From contig JAGWAK010000033.1 in assembly GCA_021296435.1 (NCBI GenBank), positions 15,986-28,207 of the forward strand: DNA of 12,222 nt. The letters run 5' to 3'. Under the pieces are notes generated by a model that worked only from the letters and a program-made list of their open reading frames with translations, was not told the origin of the DNA and did no database searches. Made by a program: the position numbers and the translations under genes. This DNA is from Acidimicrobiia bacterium. GTDB taxonomy: Bacteria; Actinomycetota; Acidimicrobiia; Acidimicrobiales; CATQHL01. The stretch's first letter is position 1. The number at the start of each line of letters is the position of its first letter. Of the stretch, positions 7,380 through 12,222 are shown piece by piece.

Positions 7380-8213
7380 CTACCCGGTGTTGGGCGAAGG
7401 GGAGCCAAGCCGTCCCAGCGAAGAGTCGGCGCCGCGATTCTCGCTCACCGCTTCCTGGAGGCGCTGCAGTTGCCTACTGCGGGCGCGGGCGAACGGCGAG
7501 CGCACCTTCGACGTGAGCACGTCGACGAGCTGGAACCGCTGCTCGAAGTACTTGAACAGGAAGTACACCGCCGTTGTGAGGATCAGGTACACGATCACCG
7601 TGCCCAGGTACACCTCGAAGTAACGGAAGGTGCGGTTGGCCAGCAGGTTGCTGACCCGCAGCAGCTCGGGCACGCCGATGATGTAGACCAGCGACGAGTC
7701 CTTGATCATGCCGATGAACATGTTGCCCGTCGGCGGGGTCACGATGCGCGTGGCCTGGGGCGTCACGACGCGGAAGAACGTCTGAGGGCGGCTCATGCCC
7801 ACCGACATGGCCGCCTGCCGCTGCCCGTCCGCCACGGCCTGGATCCCACTGCGGAAGATCTCGCCCAACCACGCCGAGTACTGCAACGTGAGGGCCAGAA
7901 CCCCGGCCTGGATGGCGGTGGTCGAGAACCCAAAGTGGATGGCGACCCCGTAGTAGACGAACAGCACGAACACCAGCAGGGGGATCGCCCGGAAGACGTT
8001 CACGTAGGCGGCCATGATCGGCTTGACGATCCACGACTTGGACATGCGCAGCAGCGCCACTGCCAAGCCGAGCACGGTCGCCAGGGCGAAGGCCACCAGG
8101 GCGATCCGGATCGTCAGCCACACGCCGTCCAGGAAGATGTGCCGGTTGTCCCAGATGAACTCCGGCCGGAACGTGGCCTGGGCCAGGACGCCGTTCAGCG
8201 AGGCGCCCATCAC
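7380..8213 (-). CDS. Polar amino-acid ABC transporter permease (HisM/GlnP type)
   Basis: Membrane channel subunit of the same amino-acid importer. The 277 residues hold about five membrane segments (roughly 31-56, 71-90, 95-115, 155-175 and 200-222). The coupling loop AAMSVGMSRPQTFFRVVTPQA at about 134-154 is the EAA motif that docks to the ATPase, followed by KDSSLVYIIGVPELL, typical of the HisM/GlnP family. The C-terminal 40 residues are charged, cytoplasmic and variable. GTG 8213 overlaps the ATPase-gene stop by four bases, and ATG 8210 overlaps it by one (TGATG); either gives translational coupling. Only one permease gene is present, so a homodimeric channel is likely. Confidence 0.93.
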   Translation of the reverse strand: MMGASLNGVLAQATFRPEFIWDNRHIFLDGVWLTIRIALVAFALATVLGLAVALLRMSKSWIVKPIMAAYVNVFRAIPLLVFVLFVYYGVAIHFGFSTTAIQAGVLALTLQYSAWLGEIFRSGIQAVADGQRQAAMSVGMSRPQTFFRVVTPQATRIVTPPTGNMFIGMIKDSSLVYIIGVPELLRVSNLLANRTFRYFEVYLGTVIVYLILTTAVYFLFKYFEQRFQLVDVLTSKVRSPFARARSRQLQRLQEAVSENRGADSSLGRLGSPSPNTG

Positions 8214-8978
8214 AGGATCGACCTCAGGAATTCCTGGGTGCGCGGCTCCTGGGCGTTCTTGTAGATGTCGCGGCCACCGTGCTCCACCACGACGCCCTCA
8301 TCCATGAACGCCGACCTCCTCGCCGAAACCCATCTCATGCGTGACGACCACCATGGTCATGCCCGACTCGGCCAGGCTGCGCATCACGGCGAGCACCTCG
8401 CCAACCAACTCCGGGTCCAGCGCCGAGGTGGGTTCGTCGAACAGCATCACTTTCGGTTCCATCACCAGCGACCGGGCGATCGCCACCCGTTGCTGCTGGC
8501 CGCCCGAGAGTTGGGTGGGGTAGGCGCCGAGCTTGTCGAGCAGGCCAACCCTGTCGAGGTAGGTGGCGGCGCGCAACTCGGCCTCGGGTTTCGGTACCCG
8601 CTTCACCCGGCGCAGTGCCAGGGCCACGTTTTCCAGGGCGGTGATGTGGGGGAACAGGTTGAACTGCTGGAAGACCATGCCGATCTGCTGGCGCAGCAGG
8701 CGGGCCTTCCCTCTCGGGAGGTGCTCGTAATCGAGGCCGGGTCCATACTCGGTCCCCTCGAACCACACCGAGCCCGAGTCGGGGATCTCGAGCAGGTTGG
8801 TGGTGCGGAGCAGGGTCGACTTGCCCGACCCCGACGGACCGAAGATCACGACGTGCTCGCCCTTGTGCACGGTGAGGTTGATGCCCTTGAGGACGTGGTT
8901 CGATCCGAACGACTTGTGGATCTCCCGCAGCCGCACGACGGGCTGCGGGTCCGATCCGTTGGTCGGTGTCTCGTTCAT
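8210..8978 (-). pseudogene. Polar amino-acid ABC transporter ATP-binding protein, late frameshift
   Basis: ATPase of the amino-acid importer, GlnQ/HisP family. From ATG 8978 Walker A GPSGSGKST is at 47-55, the Q-loop glutamine at 104, LSGGQQQR at 157-164, Walker B VMLFDEP at 177-183 and the switch histidine at 214. After THEMGFGEEVG the frame runs to a premature TGA at 8300-8298. The expected tail (FMDEGVVVEHGGRDIYKN and on to FLRSIL) continues in another frame to TGA 8212-8210. Homologues read about EVADRVVFMDEG, so about 11 nt coding for ADRV-like residues are missing. The truncated 226-residue product keeps all ATPase motifs but lacks the C-terminal 30 or so residues. The intact tail and its coupling to the permease start favour a very recent lesion or an assembly error. 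ATG 8978 overlaps a nine-codon upstream ORF. Confidence 0.85.
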
Positions 8979-9004
8979 GCGCCCAGGAACGTGTGTCGGC
9001 TCAT
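8975..9004 (-). other. Possible nine-codon upstream ORF coupled to the ATPase gene
   Basis: On the minus strand ATG 9004 opens MSRHTFLGA and stops with TGA at 8977-8975, overlapping the ATG of the ATPase gene as ATGA. GAGGG lies about nine bases upstream. The ATPase start has no good Shine-Dalgarno sequence of its own, so translation could be coupled. It may be coincidence. Confidence 0.25.
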
Positions 9005-9070
9005 CTGCAGATCCCTCGTTCGAGAGCACCACGATACGCCAACATCCCGTCCGGGTCGGATTGTGCTCCC

Positions 9071-9171
9071 GGCGTCCCCTCCCTCGGTGGTTGGTCTGTC
9101 CGGTCGGGGTCGCCGGTGGGCGTCGGCGGGAGCGTCTGGCGAAATCGCTCCGCCGGCCGTCCCCCCGGCGT
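9071..9171. repeat. Dispersed intergenic repeat, copy B with leading module
   Basis: Bases 9098-9171 match 6094-6167 at 72 of 74 positions, including the stem-loop (GGCGGGAGCG 9125-9134, CGCTCCGCC 9146-9154). Here the GGCGTCCCCTCCCTCGGT module lies before the core (9071-9101) instead of after it. A partial GGTCTGTCCGGTCGAGG follows at 9173-9189. The element fills much of the 247-nt gap between the divergent ATPase gene and purH. Confidence 0.85.
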
Positions 9172-9213
9172 TGGTCTGTCCGGTCGAGGCACCGGTTGCC
9201 GCTGCCGGCGGTC

Positions 9214-9219
9214 GATAAT
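9214..9219 (+). promoter_or_regulatory. -10 box of purH, probably leaderless
   Basis: GATAAT is followed by six G residues and then the GTG start of purH at 9226. The six-base spacing is the same as at the DtxR-family gene and suggests a leaderless transcript. The G-run could otherwise act as a weak ribosome binding site. No clear -35 element is seen. Confidence 0.5.
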
Positions 9220-9225
9220 GGGGGG

Positions 9226-10974
9226 GTGCGGGTGTTGATCTCCGTTTCGGACCGTTCGGGGGTGGTGGAGTTGGGCGCCCGGCTGGTTGCTCTGGGTTGG
9301 GAGATCATCTCCAGCGGCGGGACCGCCGGGGCATTGCGTGGCGGTGGGGTGGCGGTGACTGAGGTCGCCGAGGTGACCGGTGCCCCGGAGATGCTGGACG
9401 GGCGGGTGAAGACGCTGCACCCGGTGGTGCACGGCGGCATCCTGGCCGACCGCGCCAAGCCGGAGCACATGGCCGACCTCGCCGCAGCCGGCGGGGCGAC
9501 CATCGACTTGGTGGTGTGCAACCTGTACCCGTTCGCCTCGGCGCCCTCGACCGAGATGATCGACGTCGGCGGGCCCGCCATGCTGCGCGCCGCCGCCAAG
9601 AACCACGCCCACGTGGGCGTGGTCGTGGACCCGGCCGACTACCGCGCCGTGCTAGAGGAACTGGAATCCGAGGGCGCTCTCGGCGATGCGCTGCGGCGGC
9701 GCCTCGCGCGCAAGGCCTTCGCCCACTGCTCGACCTACGACGCCGCCGTGGTGACCTGGCTGGATGCCGGCGCGCCCGAACATGTCGCAGGAGACCCCTC
9801 CGCTGATCTGCCGCCCGGAACGTCCGCTGATCTGCCGTCGGGAACCTCCACGCCCGGGCCGGCCGTCGCATCTGCTCCCGACGCCGCGGACGGATCCGCG
9901 GCTGATGCTGTTACCGCCGCGCCGGACGCCGCCGACGGACCTGGGCCCGAGCTGCTGCCGGACTCGCTGTTCCTGTCGTTTCGGCGCGCCGAGGTACTCC
10001 GCTACGGCGAGAACCCCGGCCAGGTGGGCGCCCGGTATCGCAGGCACGACGGTACGAGTTGGTGGGACGATGCCACTCAGCTCGGCGGCAAGCAGATGTC
10101 GTACCTCAACGCCTACGACACCGACGCGGCGTGGCGTCTGGTGCACACCCTCGGCCCCGACCCGGCTGCTGTGGTCGTCAAGCACGCCAATCCCTGCGGG
10201 GCCGCCGCGCACGGCGACATCGCCGAGGCCTACCGGCGGGCGCACGCGTGCGACCCCGTCTCGGCGTTCGGGGGCGTCGTCGCACTCAACCGTCCTGCCA
10301 CCGGGGAGCTGGCGGCGGCGCTGGCCGAGGTGTTCACTGAGGTGGTCGTGGCTCCCGGCTACGACGCTGCCGCGCTCGAGGGCCTCCAGGCCAAACCCAA
10401 CCTGCGCATCCTGCAGGCGGCTGCCCCCGAGATGCCGGTACTGCAACTGCGCTCGCTGGGCAACTCGCTTCTGGTGCAGACCGTCCCCGGCGCTGCCGAG
10501 GCGGGGCCTGGTGGAATCGATCCCCGGGGATTCCCGCCCTCTGAGGCGGGCGGGGGCGACGGCGTGGTCGACCCGCTCGCGGGCGCCGGCGGCTGGAAGG
10601 TGGTGACCGAGCGCCGGCCGACGGACGCCGAGTGGCGCGATCTGGTCTTCGCCTGGCGGGTGGTCGCCGCGGTGAGTTCCAACGCCATCGTCGTGGCGAA
10701 GGACCGCTGCGCCGTGGGCATCGGCGCCGGGCAGCAGAACCGCCGCGATGCCGGGCGCATCGCCGCCATCAAGGCCGCCGATCGTGGCCGCGGTGGGGCC
10801 TACGCCAGCGACGCCTTCCTCCCGTTCGCCGACGGGCTCGACGGGGCCATCGAGGCCGGCTGCACGGCGGTCGTCCAGCCCGGCGGGTCGGTCCGCGACG
10901 CCGAGGTCATCGAGGCCTCCAACCGCGCAGGCCTCGCCATGGTGTTCACCGGCCGACGCACCTTCCGCCACTGA
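9226..10974 (+). CDS. purH: Bifunctional AICAR formyltransferase / IMP cyclohydrolase
   Basis: Catalyses the last two steps of IMP synthesis: formylation of AICAR with 10-formyltetrahydrofolate, then ring closure. The IMP cyclohydrolase (MGS-like) domain, residues 1-180, shows LISVSDRSGVVE, SSGGTA at 29-34, DGRVKTLHP at 58-66 and IDVGGPAMLRAAAKNH from 112. The transformylase domain begins near residue 244 with FRRAEVLRYGENPGQ and has the catalytic KHANPCG with Lys319-His320, SNAIVVAKDRCAVGIGAGQ, and the usual ending MVFTGRRTFRH. At 582 residues it is about 50 longer than E. coli PurH. The excess is a low-complexity interdomain linker (about 185-242) with internal repeats and a Gly/Pro-rich insertion (about 424-452). 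The NLYPFA to IDVGG loop is about nine residues shorter than in E. coli. GTG 9226 is chosen because MRVLISVSD is the conserved N-terminus and a -10 box lies six bases upstream. Confidence 0.96.
   Translation: MRVLISVSDRSGVVELGARLVALGWEIISSGGTAGALRGGGVAVTEVAEVTGAPEMLDGRVKTLHPVVHGGILADRAKPEHMADLAAAGGATIDLVVCNLYPFASAPSTEMIDVGGPAMLRAAAKNHAHVGVVVDPADYRAVLEELESEGALGDALRRRLARKAFAHCSTYDAAVVTWLDAGAPEHVAGDPSADLPPGTSADLPSGTSTPGPAVASAPDAADGSAADAVTAAPDAADGPGPELLPDSLFLSFRRAEVLRYGENPGQVGARYRRHDGTSWWDDATQLGGKQMSYLNAYDTDAAWRLVHTLGPDPAAVVVKHANPCGAAAHGDIAEAYRRAHACDPVSAFGGVVALNRPATGELAAALAEVFTEVVVAPGYDAAALEGLQAKPNLRILQAAAPEMPVLQLRSLGNSLLVQTVPGAAEAGPGGIDPRGFPPSEAGGGDGVVDPLAGAGGWKVVTERRPTDAEWRDLVFAWRVVAAVSSNAIVVAKDRCAVGIGAGQQNRRDAGRIAAIKAADRGRGGAYASDAFLPFADGLDGAIEAGCTAVVQPGGSVRDAEVIEASNRAGLAMVFTGRRTFRH
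9799..9846 (+). repeat. Tandem 24-nt repeat inside the purH linker
   Basis: Two 24-nt units, 9799-9822 and 9823-9846, differ at only a few bases and encode SADLPPGT and SADLPSGT. Slightly downstream APDAADG is also encoded twice. The repeats lie between the two enzyme domains, where homologues have a short linker. Confidence 0.85.
10520..10550. repeat. REP-like palindromes inside purH
   Basis: ATCCCCGGGGAT at 10520-10531 is a perfect 12-bp palindrome. Next to it CCCGCC (10533-10538) and GGCGGG (10545-10550) form a hairpin around CTCTGA. The GATTCCCGCC sequence resembles the intergenic GTCATTCCCGCC elements. It lies in a stretch that codes for Gly/Pro-rich residues (IDPRGFPPSEAGGG) with no counterpart in typical PurH. 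Confidence 0.6.
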
Positions 10975-10978
10975 CGCA

Positions 10979-11004
10979 GCGGCGCCCCGCCGCCAAGCGG
11001 CGCC
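10979..11004 (+). terminator. GC-rich hairpin after purH
   Basis: CGCCGC (10988-10993) and GCGGCG (10997-11002) can pair around a three-base loop, and GCGGCGCC occurs at both ends of the stretch. It starts four bases after the purH stop. There is no T-run, so it may be a transcript-stabilising hairpin or a weak terminator. Confidence 0.3.
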
Positions 11005-11020
11005 GGCGGCCGACACTCCC

Positions 11021-11080
11021 GTCATTCCCGCCAAGAGCCTGCCCCGCACTCGATCCGGGGCCGGAACCCACTGTCCGGCG
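11021..11080. repeat. REP-like hairpin repeat, copy 2
   Basis: The stretch starts GTCATTCC and ends CCGGAACCCACTGTCCGGCG, matching both ends of the copy at 1383-1418. Its middle differs and carries its own stem, GCCCCG (11041-11046) with CGGGGC (11056-11061). It lies between purH and the DUF2237 gene. Confidence 0.65.
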
Positions 11081-11147
11081 ACGCGACGGACGGTGCCAAT
11101 TCAGAGCTCTCTACTACGAGCCGCCCTCCGGCCCCTGTCTCCTCTGG

Positions 11148-11153
11148 CAGACT
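11148..11153 (+). promoter_or_regulatory. Possible -10 box of the DUF2237 gene
   Basis: CAGACT is followed by GAGGGC and the ATG at 11160. Sequence and spacing resemble TAGACT-GAAATC-GTG at the DtxR-family gene, though the first base departs from TANNNT. GAGGG one base before the ATG is too close for a normal Shine-Dalgarno site. Confidence 0.35.
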
Positions 11154-11159
11154 GAGGGC

Positions 11160-11537
11160 ATGGCGGAGAGCGTGCTCGGCGAGGAACTGGAACCCTGCTC
11201 CTACGATCCGCTGACCGGATGGTTCCGGGACGGTTGCTGCAACACCGACGCCGGTGACTTCGGCGTCCACACGGTGTGCGCGGTGTTGACCACCGAGTTC
11301 CTGGAGTTCTCCGCCTCGGTGGGCAACGACCTGTCCACGCCCCGACCCGAGTTCGGCTTCGAAGGGCTCCAACCGGGTGACCGCTGGTGCCTCTGCGCCT
11401 CCCGCTGGGCCGAGGCGCTGGAAGCCGGCAAGGCGCCGCCGGTGATCCTGGAAGCCACCCACGCCCGCACCCTCGAGTGGGTGAGCCGCAGCGAACTCGA
11501 GGCCCACCGCTTCGAACCCACCGCCGGCACCGCCTGA
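11160..11537 (+). CDS. DUF2237 family protein, function unknown
   Basis: A complete 125-residue protein of the DUF2237 family, which has no established function. Conserved landmarks are EPCSYDPLTGWFRDGCCNT at 11-29, GVHTVCAVLTTEFLEFS at 35-51, GNDLSTPRPEFGF at 55-67 and GDRWCLCASRWAEA at 73-86, ending with the PPVILEATH region at 93-101. Six cysteines (13, 26, 27, 40, 77, 79) include CC and CxC pairs, suggesting metal binding or redox chemistry; that is inference. No signal peptide or membrane segment is present, so it is cytoplasmic. The ATG is chosen because family homology begins at VLGEELEPC and a -10-like box lies six bases upstream. It stands alone after purH. Confidence 0.88.
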   Translation: MAESVLGEELEPCSYDPLTGWFRDGCCNTDAGDFGVHTVCAVLTTEFLEFSASVGNDLSTPRPEFGFEGLQPGDRWCLCASRWAEALEAGKAPPVILEATHARTLEWVSRSELEAHRFEPTAGTA

Positions 11538-11593
11538 CCTGCTGCCGTCCGGGCGACCACCGCCGGTGGCGAGTCCGCCTCTCGCCTGCGTCA

Positions 11594-11630
11594 TCGATCC
11601 GGACTTCCCCCGGCGTCTCCCGCCGTCGTG
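11594..11630. repeat. Repeat fragment matching the window start
   Basis: TCGATCCGGACTTC at 11594-11607 is identical to bases 1-14, and the following CCCGGCGTC also recurs near base 18-25. It lies in the 261-nt gap between the DUF2237 gene and the Cache-domain gene, which otherwise holds only the promoter described next. Confidence 0.5.
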
Positions 11631-11731
11631 GATCACTGGTAAGCGAGGGTCGAGGGTAATGGTCGGGCTGCGACGCCTTTGGCCTGCCATGAAGGAGCAC
11701 AGCGGCACCCTGACCCCCCACCCGGGCACCC

Positions 11732-11759
11732 TTGGGTTCTCAGGTCAGCGGAATATGCT
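11732..11759 (+). promoter_or_regulatory. Putative promoter of the Cache-domain gene
   Basis: TTGGGT at 11732-11737 and TATGCT at 11754-11759 are separated by 16 bases, an acceptable -35/-10 pair. Transcription would start near 11766, giving a leader of about 33 nt. The leader contains a five-codon ORF (ATG 11785, MRGFA, stop) whose TGA overlaps the gene's ATG as ATGA. Confidence 0.45.
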
Positions 11760-11798
11760 GTGACGTCTCGACATTGCTGTAGGGATGCGGGGGTTCGC

Positions 11799-12222
11799 AT
11801 GAGGCTCATCCGTCCGTTCATTTCCGTGGTGCTCATTGCCGCCGTCCTGGCGCTTTCGGCCACCGCCGCTGCTCAGGACGAGCCGACACCCGAGCTCATC
11901 TCCGAGGAACCCACCACCGAGGCCCCGCCGCGCAGCGACGAGGCGGCCTACACCCAGTGGTTCGTGCGCCAGGCCATCGAGCGCTACGACGCCGAGGGGC
12001 GTGACGCCGCGCTCGAGTACTTCAACAACCCGGCCGGCGTGGACGGACAGTGGTACGTGTTCGTGGTGAACTCCGACGGCATCCTCATCGGTCACCCCAC
12101 CCGGCCGGATCTCCGCGGCACGTCCACGGCGGCGCGCCTCGACGTCTTCGGCAAGCCCTACGGCCAGGAGATCGTGGCCGCCACCGCCGACGGCCGCTGG
12201 GTCGACTACTACTTCGACCATC
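11799..12222 (+). CDS. Secreted Cache-domain protein, 3' end outside the window
   Basis: The first 141 codons are visible. MRLIRPFISVVLIAAVLALS is a signal peptide with a likely cleavage after AAA at residues 23-25; there is no lipobox cysteine. An acidic Pro/Thr-rich spacer (about 26-48) leads into a single Cache-like domain with AIERYDAEGRDAALEYFN, GQWYVFVVNSDGILIGHPTR and the start of a GRWVDYYF strand. Such domains bind small ligands outside the membrane and are often joined to cyclase, kinase or chemotaxis output modules, but the output part is not visible. GGGGG five bases before the ATG is a weak ribosome binding site. Assignment as Cache comes from pattern recognition of the WYVF...GHPTRPDLRG region. 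Confidence 0.75.
   Translation, partial: MRLIRPFISVVLIAAVLALSATAAAQDEPTPELISEEPTTEAPPRSDEAAYTQWFVRQAIERYDAEGRDAALEYFNNPAGVDGQWYVFVVNSDGILIGHPTRPDLRGTSTAARLDVFGKPYGQEIVAATADGRWVDYYFDH

Noticed and set aside
9652..11049. Minus-strand open frame of 465 codons opposite purH
   Set aside because: Antisense shadow of purH, with no recognisable domain and no ribosome binding site.
1..12222. CRISPR array, transposase, tRNA, rRNA or riboswitch
   Set aside because: No regularly spaced repeats, transposase motifs, tRNA cloverleaf or conserved riboswitch core was recognised by eye; a dedicated RNA scan was not possible here.

Overview
The window is high-GC, densely coded DNA with actinobacterial features. 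The SucD coenzyme-A loop reads ARKAG-like rather than GKGG. Several genes start with GTG, and several starts lie about 6 nt after a TANNNT-type -10 box, as in leaderless transcripts. An Acidimicrobiia-like actinobacterium known from metagenomes is my best guess, but no rRNA or taxon marker is present to prove it.

Layout. 65-107: a promoter wrapped in DtxR/IdeR-type operator half-sites. 100-3062 (+): the ATPase and permease genes of an Fbp-type ferric iron importer; no binding-protein gene is in view. 3216-3885 (-): a DtxR-family metal-dependent repressor, convergent with the transporter, whose box-like target lies in front of the ATPase gene. 4021-6059 (+): sucC-sucD, succinyl-CoA synthetase, overlapping by ATGA. 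6060-6243: a dispersed repeat and a strong hairpin terminator. 8978-6271 (-): a polar amino-acid ABC importer in the order ATPase, permease, binding lipoprotein. 8979-9225: a second copy of the dispersed repeat. 9226-10974 (+): purH, with two family-atypical in-frame insertions. 11160-11537 (+): a DUF2237 protein. 11799-end (+): a secreted Cache-domain protein cut by the window edge. No gene-free stretch exceeds 300 bases.

How the genes fit together. The Fbp-type importer and the DtxR-type regulator form a plausible iron (or manganese) uptake and control module. The remaining genes are core metabolism (TCA cycle, purine synthesis) and amino-acid uptake, without a specialised cluster.

The most unusual property is damage. 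The iron permease (two places), the DtxR regulator and the amino-acid ATPase all change reading frame at GC-rich spots. Compared with remembered family consensus, each spot seems to lack about 11-17 nt rather than one base. This is either real gene decay by short deletions or a systematic assembly artefact. I see no CRISPR array, transposase, tRNA, rRNA or clear riboswitch, and no convincing new defence or biosynthetic system. The best leads are the operator/regulator pairing, the recurrent lesions, a mosaic intergenic repeat family, and repeat-like DNA inside purH.
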